Numbered from the stretch's first letter, positions 39,936 through 48,162 are shown. The stretch is 52,901 nucleotides of DNA from Lactobacillus sp. (GCA_022641965.1 JALCDX010000011.1:1-52901), one strand, 5' to 3'. Translations and numbers: made by a program. Notes: generated by a model not told the origin, from the letters alone.

Positions 39936-40843
39936 TATTTATCCTTCTTTCCGTTAGCCAGTTTGTGAATGAGCACAATCAAGACAATTGAGATGATGAA
40001 CAAGAGCAGCGCCATGGTCCACAGAGCCAGGTTGTATTCCCCGCCTTGGGCAGTGTTACCCATGTCGGCTGCGATGGCACTCGTCAAGTTGCTGGTTGGT
40101 GACAAAAGGTTTGCCGCAAATGAGCGAGTCTTACCGATAACCATGGCTACGGCTAAGGCTTCACCGATCGCTCTGGCCAAGCCCAGGATCACCCCGGTCA
40201 AGATGCCGCCTGAAGCTGCTGGCAAAACAACTTTGCCGATTACTTGCCAGCGGGTTGCGCCTAAACCGTAAGCACCTTCACGGTAGCTCATTGGCACTGA
40301 CTTAATGGCGTCAGCGGAAACCGTGGTGATGGTTGGGAAGATCATGATGGCCAAAACAATGGATGCGGCCAAAACTGAGTACCCACCCATGGCTGGATGG
40401 AAAATATTTTTAATCAATGGAACCAGCTTGGTCATCCCAAACCAACCATAAACAACGGATGGAATTGAAACGTAGATTTCCGTAGCTGGACGGAAGTACT
40501 TTTCACCGATCTTTGGTGAGATTTCCGTCATGTAAACTGCTGAGCCGATAGCAAATGGCAAGCAGATAACCAGGGCCAGCAAACAGGTTTCAAGAGAACC
40601 TACGATGTAAACTGCTGCACCGACTTTCCCGCCAAACAGGCCGGTCTTGTCAAGCGGTGCCCAGTCGCTGGTAAACAGGAATTCCCAGATGCTGTGGTGA
40701 GCCTTGATAAAGGTTTGACTACCTTGGTAGAGCAGGAATGCCCCCATCAAGAGCGTCAAAGCAACAATCAAGAGCCCACAAGCAATGTATACTGCCCGCC
40801 AGCGCTTATCGCTAGCGATGGCTTTTTGAACTACCTTGTCCAT
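39935..40843 (-). CDS. pstC: Phosphate ABC transporter permease PstC
   Basis: The 302-residue permease has six predicted membrane helices, an N-terminal cytoplasmic segment and the ATPase-contact loop REGAYGLGATRWQVIGKV near 190. AAAAGGAGAG precedes the ATG. It lies 17 bases after pstS. Confidence 0.95.
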   Translation of the reverse strand: MDKVVQKAIASDKRWRAVYIACGLLIVALTLLMGAFLLYQGSQTFIKAHHSIWEFLFTSDWAPLDKTGLFGGKVGAAVYIVGSLETCLLALVICLPFAIGSAVYMTEISPKIGEKYFRPATEIYVSIPSVVYGWFGMTKLVPLIKNIFHPAMGGYSVLAASIVLAIMIFPTITTVSADAIKSVPMSYREGAYGLGATRWQVIGKVVLPAASGGILTGVILGLARAIGEALAVAMVIGKTRSFAANLLSPTSNLTSAIAADMGNTAQGGEYNLALWTMALLLFIISIVLIVLIHKLANGKKDK

Positions 40844-40860
40844 GAAAAATTACTCTCCTT

Positions 40861-41745
40861 TTACTTGTGTTCTTTCTTAGCCTTGTCTGAAAGCTTAGAA
40901 GCAACACCGTAGCCCATGCCTTCAACCTTTGATTCGTATTCTTTACTCAACATCTTCTTTAAAAAGGCCTTAACAGCAGCTTTCTTTGGTTGACCCTTGG
41001 TGTACATGTGCTCGTAGTTCCAAACCTTGTATGAGCCGTTGTAAACGTTGGCCAGAGTTGGCTTAACGCCGTTGATGGCAACTGCAGTTACGTCTGGGTT
41101 ACCAGTCAAGTATGATAAGGCAACGTAGCCGACAGCCCCTTCAACGCTTTGAATCATTTGGATCAAAGTACCGGAGTCGTCAGTTTCCAGTGATTGGTTT
41201 GAACGACTGGCAGTCTTGTTTAAAGCATATTGTTCAAAAGTTGCCCGGGTACCTGAAGAAGCAGGACGTGAGATCAAAACAATCTTGCAGTCATTGCCGC
41301 CAACTTGCTTCCAGTTGGTAACCTTGCCAGTGTAAACATCGATCAATTGCTGGGTGGTTAAGCTCTTAACCCCTGCTTCCTTGTTGACGATTGGGGCAAT
41401 CGCGGTGATGGCCACTTGGTGGTCAACCAGCTTTGATGCGGACTTCTTGTCTAATTTTTCTTCTGCGAACAAGTCAGAGTCACCGATGTCGATGGTTCCA
41501 TCTGAGACTTGTTGTAAACCTTGGCCTGACCCACCACCGTTGGTGTTGATCACGCTGTCTGGATTTTCATCCATGAATGATTTAGCTGCGCTTTGGACTA
41601 GCGGCAACAGGGCTGAAGACCCCGCAGCGTTAACAGTCCCAGAGACACCCTTGGTGTCTGCCTTTGAACTGCCAACAACGCAGCCGACGACTATAGCCAG
41701 TAGAGCAAGTGCGATAACCACTACTCTAGTTTTCTTGCCTGACAT
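40861..41745 (-). CDS. pstS: Phosphate-binding lipoprotein PstS
   Basis: PstS captures phosphate outside the membrane and hands it to PstCA. The 294-residue precursor has a lipoprotein signal (KKTRVVVIALALLAIVVGC) with the lipidated Cys at about 22, and phosphate-binding segments AAGSSALLPLVQSAAKSF and RPASSGTRATFEQY. The ATG at 41745 is used because AAGGAGG lies 7 bases upstream; the longer frame to 41802 has no ribosome site. It is the first gene of pst-pho. Confidence 0.96.
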   Translation of the reverse strand: MSGKKTRVVVIALALLAIVVGCVVGSSKADTKGVSGTVNAAGSSALLPLVQSAAKSFMDENPDSVINTNGGGSGQGLQQVSDGTIDIGDSDLFAEEKLDKKSASKLVDHQVAITAIAPIVNKEAGVKSLTTQQLIDVYTGKVTNWKQVGGNDCKIVLISRPASSGTRATFEQYALNKTASRSNQSLETDDSGTLIQMIQSVEGAVGYVALSYLTGNPDVTAVAINGVKPTLANVYNGSYKVWNYEHMYTKGQPKKAAVKAFLKKMLSKEYESKVEGMGYGVASKLSDKAKKEHK

Positions 41746-41922
41746 AATTATCCTCCTTGAATTTTTACTAAGTAAATAGTAATTAATGGAGGTTAAATAC
41801 ATTCAGGGGGAAATGTTAAATCAAAGTAAAATACTTAACTTTGTTTAAATTCTGGCCAGATTTTGGAAAAATCTTTACCATTTTCCGAAAATCGGTTAAT
41901 ATTCTAACGTTATTTTTCTTAG

Positions 41923-41939
41923 TTTACATTAGCTTAACA
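41923..41939 (+). promoter_or_regulatory. PhoP box pair 1
   Basis: TTTACA-N5-TTAACA fits the Gram-positive PhoP-binding pattern TT(A/C/T)ACA repeated with 11-bp spacing. It is on the strand opposite to pstS transcription, about 180 bases upstream of the start. Confidence 0.65.
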
Positions 41940-41978
41940 AAGCAAAAAATGTACCGCTTTCACCCTTGCTAGTTCTAT

Positions 41979-41995
41979 TTAACATCGGCTTAACA
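41979..41995 (+). promoter_or_regulatory. PhoP box pair 2
   Basis: TTAACA-N5-TTAACA is a perfect direct repeat with 11-bp spacing. It lies 56 bases from pair 1, about five helical turns. Confidence 0.7.
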
Positions 41996-42131
41996 ATCTT
42001 GGAACCTGATGCTTTTGTTAATTTTTTGTGAGATATCACCTGTGTGATGCATTATGTAACCGATTAAATCTATTCAAGGCTATAAATAGTGACATAGTTA
42101 TGACATTTGCTTAAGCAGACAAAAAGCCAGT

Positions 42132-42432
42132 TGAAGTTACCCCCTAAAGTTGGACCAAACAGGTTCAAGTTTGGAGGTTTTTGTTTTGTCTAAATTTTCT
42201 TATGAGCAGAAATTAGCTGCTGTTAGGCTATATCTTGCTGGCCAAAGTTCTGGTTCGATTATTAAAGAGTTTCAAATTGCAGAGTATGCAGAACTTCTTT
42301 TTTGGGTCAAGCAATATCAAAGGCATGGGCCAGCAAGCCTTAGACCAAGCAAGACCAAATCACAATATAGTAGCGAGTTTAAATTAAATGCTTTAGACTG
42401 GAAAAAACGATATCACGAAACTTTTGAAGCAA
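42132..42432 (+). mobile_element. IS3-family element, 5' fragment
   Basis: The left end starts TGAAGTTACCCCC, differing from the two window-end copies by small changes. GGAGG, a TTG start at 42186 and about 82 codons of orfA follow (IIKEFQIAEYAELLFWVKQYQ, a helix-turn-helix region). It stops abruptly near 42432 where oppA sequence begins on the other strand. orfB and the right end are absent, so this copy cannot move on its own. Confidence 0.85.
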
Positions 42433-43143
42433 CGGCTTTGACGTTCCAGTAGTTCTTGTTCTTGACCATGGTCCAGGACAAGTTGGAGCCCGTCCAGCCC
42501 TTTTGCAGGAATGGCCCGTTATAAACGGTCGTTTTTGATGACGCACCGTACTTTGAGCCATACTTTTCAACTGCGGTCTGGTTTTCTGGGAAAAAGACTG
42601 GGAAGGCCATCAAAAGCTTGAAGTATGGAATCTTATGTTCCAGACTAACCCTGCAGCTTGTATTTGCCAGCGGCTTTCACGCCCAGCGTATCGGCCTTCT
42701 TTTTACCAGCAACGATCTGGTCGGCATTTTTAATCCCAGAGAAAATGTAGCTGTATTGGCTAGCTGTCTTGGGGTTCACCGTCCGCTTCCAGGAATAGAC
42801 AAAGTCCTTGGCAGTTACGGTTTCGCCATTAGACCATTTAGTCCCCCTTCTTAAGGTCAAAAGTCCAGGTCAGACCGTCTTTGCTGACAGTCATCTTCTT
42901 GACCAGTCCCTTAACCGGCTTGCTGTCTTTGCCCAGCTGGTAGAGCCCTTCAGTCGTATTTTCAATCTGCTGGAAGGACGTGGTGTCGGTGGCTTTGGAT
43001 GGGTCCATGGTGATGATTTCCGCACTGGTCATCCAGTTTAAATTCTGCTTGACAGATGCTCCTTGGCTCTTGCCGCAGGCCGCCAGCATGCTCCCGCACA
43101 TAAAAATAACAGCACCAGTCATTAAAGTCTTACCCTTGTTCAT
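42433..43143 (-). pseudogene. oppA: Oligopeptide-binding lipoprotein OppA, truncated and frameshifted
   Basis: The first 101 codons read as an OppA precursor with a lipoprotein signal ending LAAC (Cys near 23), then NLNWMTSAEIITMDPSKAT. A frameshift in a run of five G (near 42848) breaks the frame; the next frame gives GTKWSNGETVTAKDFVYSW. A second frameshift near 42645 leads to the LLMAFPVFFPENQTAVEKYG segment, then WNVKAV, where the gene stops at the IS3 fragment. About 240 of an expected roughly 540 to 590 residues remain. Confidence 0.88.
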
Positions 43144-43266
43144 CTTAATACCTCATTAGCTAACACGCATAACAAAAAATCTTCAGTTAACGATGCCGCC
43201 GATAAACCGGGTGTACTTAATACTGTGCTGTTAAATTATCTTTGATTAACTTTGTCTAAAGGACAG

Positions 43267-43338
43267 TTAAAGCATGACGCGGTTTGCTCTTGCAGCGACA
43301 CCGCTAAGACTGATTGTATTAACAGTCAGATTAATCAT
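43267..43338 (-). CDS. 23-residue upstream ORF (candidate leader peptide)
   Basis: The frame reads MINLTVNTISLSGVAARANR plus VML and is preceded by AAAGGAGG 7 bases before its ATG, a better ribosome site than that of oppA. It lies between the oppA promoter and the oppA start, with about 120 bases between its stop and oppA. No family is recognised. It may be a regulatory leader or a small peptide. Confidence 0.5.
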   Translation of the reverse strand: MINLTVNTISLSGVAARANRVML

Positions 43339-43404
43339 GCTTTTTGCCTCCTTTGCTAAAAATAATTGTTTTTATACACATTTCTTGCGTTTCTTATGCA
43401 TTAT

Positions 43405-43432
43405 ATAATAACACTGATTATTGTCTTTGCAA
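43405..43432 (-). promoter_or_regulatory. Promoter of the small ORF and oppA
   Basis: TTGCAA (43427-43432) and TATTAT (43405-43410) are 16 bases apart on the minus strand; TATAAT overlaps 5 bases further on. It sits between the repeat array and the small ORF. Confidence 0.5.
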
Positions 43433-43462
43433 GAGGGAGTGGCAGTTTTTTGACAATTAGGG

Positions 43463-43799
43463 TTGATTCACTTAGAAATTGCACAAAAACTTACTCAAGC
43501 AAATGAAAATGCCTCCCAAAATTTACTCAACTATTGCAATTATTGAAAAACTCGCTCAAAAACTTACTCAAGTAAGCCATCCCCCGGCCCAAAATTTACT
43601 CAACTACCAGGAAAAATTGGACAGTTGAGTAGACTGTTGTGCAGACAAATTGTTACTTGAGTAAATCTGTGTGCAAGCTTTTGGCTAGTTGAGCAAAGTA
43701 TTGAGAAGTATATTTTTTACTTGAGTAAATTTTTGTGAGCTCATTTCCCTAGTTGAGTCAACTTTTGAGCATCAATATTTCTACTTGAGTAAATTTTGT
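43463..43799. repeat. 32-bp-phased repeat array that flips orientation in the middle
   Basis: Ten clear copies of a 12-bp core, consensus TA(G/C)TTGAGTAAA, start their TTGAG/CTCAA parts at 43491, 43523, 43564 and 43596 (minus sense) and 43625, 43657, 43689, 43721, 43753 and 43785 (plus sense). The last six are spaced exactly 32 bp. Degenerate copies lie at 43463-43474 and near 43552. AG and AC variants alternate, giving a 64-bp higher-order unit, and AAATTTT-type sequence follows many cores. The array reverses at about 43614 and ends against the ISL3 element. Confidence 0.85.
43596..43632. repeat. Central hairpin of the repeat array
   Basis: TACTCAACT and AGTTGAGTA form a perfect 9-bp stem with further CCA/TGG pairing inside, centred near 43614. 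This is the point where the cores change orientation. Confidence 0.75.
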
Positions 43800-43813
43800 G
43801 GCTGTATAATTTT

Positions 43814-43868
43814 TCTTACTGATAGACGACCAGAAATGGTAGACTGTCAGTAAGATTTTTTGTTTTTA
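43814..43868 (+). terminator. Hairpin terminator at the ISL3 left end
   Basis: TCTTACTGA and TCAGTAAGA (43814-43822, 43847-43855) with further AG/CT and ACC/GGT pairs form a long imperfect stem, followed by TTTTTTGTTTTT. It would stop plus-strand transcription entering the element. It also contains part of the terminal inverted repeat. Confidence 0.7.
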
Positions 43869-43872
43869 GACT

Positions 43873-43898
43873 AGAAAAAAAGAAGCCCACTGGCTTCT
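43873..43898 (-). terminator. Minus-strand terminator at the ISL3 left end
   Basis: AGAAGCC and GGCTTCT form a 7-bp stem with a 4-base loop, and a run of seven T follows on the minus strand. Confidence 0.7.
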
Positions 43899-43955
43899 CT
43901 CTAAACAAAAAATCTTCTTCCACAATTCATTTAAGTATTAGAAAGCAAGTTACCA

Positions 43956-45287
43956 ATGGACCTCTCTAACAATTCTATAAAAGATTTGTACGATATTAAA
44001 GACCCAAACCTTGAATTTATTGATTTAGACAATCATGATCCCAAGTTTCCTAATGGATAAGTGTGGACAGCCAAGCTAGAATACAGCTACTGTCACGACT
44101 GCGAGTCAGACGATATCGTATATAACGGTTATAAGGTCGTTGATGTGCCCTATATTACCGCAAACGCAAGCCATTCTATAATCTTTAGAATCAAGAAGCG
44201 CGGCTTTTACTGCCGTAATTGCCAACGCTATTAACAGCCAAAGACAGAACTCCTCGACGAGTACTGCCATATTTCTAATGCGGTTAAACTTAAAATCTTA
44301 GATGGTTTAACAGAAGACCGCTCCATGACTAGTATTGCCAGGGAAAATGGTGTTTCTGTAAATACTGTCCAACGCGTTCTGGACAAGTGCAGCAGTAACT
44401 TTCACTCCACTTCCGATCCCTTGCCTGAGCACCTAGCTTTTGATGAATTCAAAGGCGTTGGCACGAGACTCCATTTCATCTGTCTTGATTGTGATAAACA
44501 CACGGTTGTCACTATTCTCCCTAATCGCTATAAGCGCTCCATTATCCGGTATTTTGAGAAGTACTCAGCTCAAGATCGGGAGCGGGTTAAGACTGTATCG
44601 ATGGACTTAAACTGTTATTATGGCGTACTAGCTCGGAGACTGTTCCCAAATGCGGAAATCATCATCGGCCGTTTCCACCTTGTACAGATGGTTACTAGGT
44701 CGTTTAACAGCTACAGAGTCTTAGTTATGAAACAAGCAGACAAGAACCGTATGGATCCCGAAAAAAGCTTAAAACACAGAATTTACAAGGGATACTGGAA
44801 GCTGTTTTTGAAGAAATACACTGAATTAAAGGGGCAGAAACAATTTTATGACTGGCTATTAAAGTGCTCATATACACCTGCTCAAATCGTTGATAAAGGA
44901 CTTGAATACGACGATGTTTTACGCTCCTCATATGACTTCATGCAAGACTTTATGATAGCCCTGCAGGATAGAAATAGCACCAAGATAGCTGAGCTACTAG
45001 ACAGCGATATTAACCAATACTGCGACCAATTAAAGACAACGATTAGGACCTTCAGAAAGAACCGGAGGGCTGTTATTAATGCGGCCAAATTCAGCTACTC
45101 TAATGGTTGCCTAGAAGGCTTTAACCGCAAAATCAAACAGATCCAGCGGACTGCCTTTGTATACAGAAATTTGACAACTATGCTCAAGCGTATTCGCCTT
45201 GAACAAAAGAATGTCCCAATTCAAAAAGCACCAAGCAAACGGATTTGCTTGATGCTTCAAAAATTAGACTTGACACCTTATCAGTAA
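43956..45287 (+). pseudogene. ISL3-family transposase with two in-frame stops
   Basis: The frame starts MDLSNNSIKDLYDIKDPNLE and would give about 443 residues. It has the ISL3 zinc-finger pattern CHDC and CRNC near the N-terminus, the helix-turn-helix SIARENGVSVNTVQRVLDKC, and the DDE transposase core with FDEFKGVG, SMDLNCYYG and the final YSNGCLEGFNRKIKQIQR. TAA codons interrupt it at 44058 and 44232, both before the catalytic core. The region from 44235 on is open, so a shortened protein without the DNA-binding fingers might still be made. Confidence 0.88.
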
Positions 45288-45303
45288 GATTTGACAAAGA
45301 GCC

Positions 45304-46656
45304 GTAATTGTGACGCTGAAGTATGCAATGTACCAGTCAAGTTTGTCGTCGTTCCTGCTAAATCAGAAAAGCAAACTTTTCACTCTTACGTTACAGGATT
45401 AGATATTCCTCTACCAGAAAATGCATTACGCTATCAAATGGCACCCTTTGTTGACTATAAAATTCATGGTCAATTTGGCGAGTGCGGAATTAACAGCGAA
45501 AATGTTGCTATGAGCTCAACGGAAAGTCTTTACGGTAATCCTCAAGTTTTAGGATTAGATCCATTAGTAAAGAACGGAATTGGTGAAGATGCTTTATTAA
45601 GCATTGTTCTGCCCTTAATCCACTCTGCTCGAGATGGTGTTCAATATCTAGGCAAATTAATTGAAAAAATATGGTTCTCACGAAGGTAACGGTATCGCCT
45701 TTAGCGATAAGAATGAAGTTTGGTATATGGAAATTCCAACTGGTCATTATTGGGTTGCTGAAAAACTTGATGATGACAAAGCTGCTGTAATTGCTAACCA
45801 AGTTTCTCTTCAAGATATCGACTTTGACGATAGTAGTCGCTTTATGTGGGCACCAGGAATCAGAGAATTTGTAGAAGATAATCACTTTCCAAATGAATTT
45901 AACTTTCGTCATATCTTTGGTACTTCTAACGCACGGGACCGTTGCTACAACACCCCACGTGTTTGGTTTGGTCAACGTTACTTAGGTCATATTGCTTTCT
46001 CACCTACCAGAAATAACTTAGACTTTAGTTTTAAACCAGACCGCAAGTTAAAGCGTGAAGATGTTGGCTATGTTCTTAGTTCCCACTATAACGAGACTAT
46101 CTACGATCCATTAGCTGATGATACACCCAAAGATGACAGAACTAAATTCCGTCCAATTTCGATGGCAAGATGTGCAGAATCGCATATTCTTGAAATTAGA
46201 AATAAAGTTCCAGCAGGAATCGCTGGAATTGCCTGGTTCAATTTTGCCCCAACTGCTTTTAATCCATATGTTCCATTTTATGCTAATGCAAACGGTACTG
46301 CTCCTGAATATGAGAACACTACCGACGCATATAATTCTGATCAAGCTTATTGGCTATCAAGAACAGTTGCAGCCTTAATTCAACCAAGCTACAATGAAAT
46401 GAAATCTCTATTAAGTGGTTTAGACGGTTTCTTGCCTACTGCTGATCAGCTTACAAATCATTTGGTTCATCAAACTGATATTGAAGCTGAAAAGTTAAGT
46501 GGTCAAAAGTTAACTCAATATTTAACTAAAGCTAATAGCGCAAATGCAGAAAAGGTTCTTGCCCTTACTCATAATGCTGTTGGCAACTTAGTAAAGCATG
46601 AATTAACCCTATCTCGTTTAAGCTTTTCAATCAATACTGACCGACTGCAAAATTAA
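45304..46656 (+). pseudogene. C69-family dipeptidase PepD, 5'-truncated and frameshifted
   Basis: The gene begins at RNCDAEVCNVPVKFVVVPAK, immediately after the ISL3 end. About 25 N-terminal residues are missing, including the nucleophilic Cys that C69 peptidases expose by self-processing. A run of six A near 45664 shifts the frame once between LIEK and YGSHEGNGIAFSDKN; the second frame then runs to a normal C-terminus (46656). The missing nucleophile makes it inactive. It is more A+T-rich than its surroundings and is followed by a terminator. Confidence 0.85.
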
Positions 46657-46666
46657 TTTTTTCAAA

Positions 46667-46697
46667 AGCTAGGTGAAAATCACCTGGCTTTTTCTTT
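46667..46697 (+). terminator. Terminator after pepD
   Basis: AGCTAGGTG and CACCTGGCT form a stem (one G-T pair) around a 5-base loop, followed by TTTTTCTTT. Confidence 0.85.
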
Positions 46698-46726
46698 AAC
46701 AAATATTATTTTAGGAGATGAGAATA

Positions 46727-47883
46727 ATGATGGATGATGCGAAGGATAAAGAAAAGAAATCTGTTAAGCAGATTTATATTTCTATCCTTGCATTAACATT
46801 AATGAACGTCTCAATTATCGCGGGGATCGGTAATGACGTTCAGCAAGCCTTTTATGGCTTGTCTGCTGTTACTTATTTTGCTATTGGTGCAATTTGTTTC
46901 TTTATTCCTACAGCTCTAGTAGCTGCTGAGCTTGCATCAGGTTGGAGCAATCGTGGTGGTATCTTTCGATGGGTCGGCGAAGGCCTTGGTAAAGGTTGGG
47001 CACTAACTTGTTTATTAATTCTTTGGGTCAAAACAATGATTAACTTTGGCATGGGAATGCCAAGTTACGCCGCAACGATTATGTTTTATACTCCAATGTA
47101 CGATAAAGCCGTTCAATTTGCACAGCATCCACAGCATGAAGTTTTAATCATGACTGGTTTTATTATTTTATATTGGGTGTTAACTTTTATTGCCACTAAA
47201 GGTGTTAAAGCCTTTAGTAACGTGGCTAAATATGGTGTTTTAATAGGGACTTTTATTCCTTTAGCTTTAATGATTATTTTAACAATTGTATGGTTATGCC
47301 AAGGCCACACTCCTGCTATTCCAATGACTCCAAAAGGACTAATTCCTAAGTGGAACAGAATGAGTACCTTACTGCCGGCGTCTTCTTCTCATATACCGGT
47401 ATTGACACTAACGCTGCCCACATCAAGCAATTAAAACATCCAGAAAAAGATTTTACTAAGGCTACCTTTATCACAATTATCTTAGTTTTCCTAATCTTCG
47501 TAATTGGGACAGTTATTATTGCGATGATTGTGCCTGAAAAACAATTGAACGTCATCTATTCTTTAAACACTGTCTTTAGAGAATTAGGTGCCACTATTGG
47601 AATGCCGTGGTTATACATGGTTCTTGTTTGGGCTGGGCTATGTAACGTTTTAGCCAGTGTCATCACTAATATGGCCGGACCTTCATTCATGCTCGGACAA
47701 GCTGGAGGTAGCGGATTTTTACCAAAATGGTTCCAAGAAAAGAATAAGCATAAAATGCCTGCTCACTTGATGTATACCCAGATTGCAGGAATGACCATTA
47801 TTGCCTACTTAGTAAAATTACTTCCAAATGTTGAAGGATTCGTTATTCTTTTGACTCCCATGATCATGAGCTTTATTTTATAG
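46727..47883 (+). pseudogene. APC-family amino-acid permease, frameshifted and 3'-truncated
   Basis: The first part (to about 47360) reads as an APC-superfamily transporter with IYISILALTLMNVSIIAGIG and about seven membrane helices, resembling glutamate:GABA antiporter-like permeases. The frame then shifts near 47350-47390, and the second frame carries GVFFSYTGIDTNAAHIKQLK and further helices to a TAG at 47881. Together they give about 385 residues against a usual 470 to 510, so the last helices are lost. GGAG lies 9 bases before the ATG. A+T content is high, as in pepD. Confidence 0.8.
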
Positions 47884-47932
47884 CAAGCAGCCAAGAATTG
47901 TAAATATTATTTTGACCATAAATTACTAGTAA

Positions 47933-48071
47933 TTAGCTAACTCTGTTTAAATCATCATGAGTTCCTAAAGCCACCAACAGTAATTCCAGTCGGTGATGAT
48001 TAAAGTGATAAAACAAAAGCCAATCTCATCTTAAATGCTCGTTTAAAAGATGGAGTAACTATTATTTCCAT
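47933..48071 (-). pseudogene. RelE/YafQ-type toxin remnant
   Basis: The minus strand starts MEIIVTPSFKRAFK, like the N-terminus of RelE-superfamily mRNA interferases. It then jumps, with a frame change, to DWLLFYHFNHHRLELLLVAL and GTHDDLNRVS, like their C-terminus. About 45 residues remain of roughly 90; the middle, including most catalytic positions, is deleted. Confidence 0.65.
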
Positions 48072-48118
48072 GTATCCATATCCTTAAATAGATCAGCTAC
48101 TGAATCATATTTTCCTGC
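48062..48118 (-). pseudogene. RelB/DinJ-type antitoxin C-terminal remnant
   Basis: The minus strand reads AGKYDSVADLFKDMDTWK and a stop codon. The last codons overlap the toxin start, the usual arrangement of such pairs. The N-terminal DNA-binding part is missing; the remnant ends at the rplS terminator. Confidence 0.6.
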
Positions 48119-48129
48119 CCTTTCTCCAA

Positions 48130-48162
48130 GAAAAAAATCGCCCTCTTAATAGAGGACGATTC
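48130..48162 (-). terminator. rplS terminator
   Basis: AATCGTCCTCT and AGAGGGCGATT pair around a 4-base loop and are followed by a run of T on the minus strand. Confidence 0.9.

Larger units (their letters stand above)
41746..42131. other. A+T-rich regulatory gap upstream of pstS
   Basis: No gene is visible. The stretch is strongly A+T-rich and holds the PhoP-type repeats described separately, several further TTAAC/GTTAA half-sites nearer pstS, and no convincing -35/-10 pair. It ends at the IS3 fragment. Confidence 0.6.
43800..45303 (+). mobile_element. ISL3-family insertion sequence
   Basis: The left end GGCTGTATAATTTTTCTTAC and right end (reverse complement) GGCTCTTTGTCAAATCTTAC are imperfect inverted repeats, both continuing TGATA. 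The element is 1504 bp and holds one transposase frame. The flanking octamers AATTTTGT and GTAATTGT differ, so a clean 8-bp target duplication is missing. The right end lies within pepD. Confidence 0.85.

Noticed and set aside
43625-43796. A stop-codon cassette (the core contains TAG, TGA and TAA in three frames)
   Set aside because: The stops follow from the sequence of the core on one strand only, and the reversed half lacks them, so this is not likely to be its purpose.
43463-43799. CRISPR array
   Set aside because: The conserved part is only about 12 bp, the intervals themselves share sequence, the units reverse orientation, and no cas gene is present in the window.
44058-44234. Programmed readthrough of the two transposase stops
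   Set aside because: Both are TAA with no recoding signal that I can see; decay is simpler.
45508-45975. A 155-residue minus-strand reading frame
   Set aside because: It is the antisense of pepD, without ribosome site or recognisable domain.
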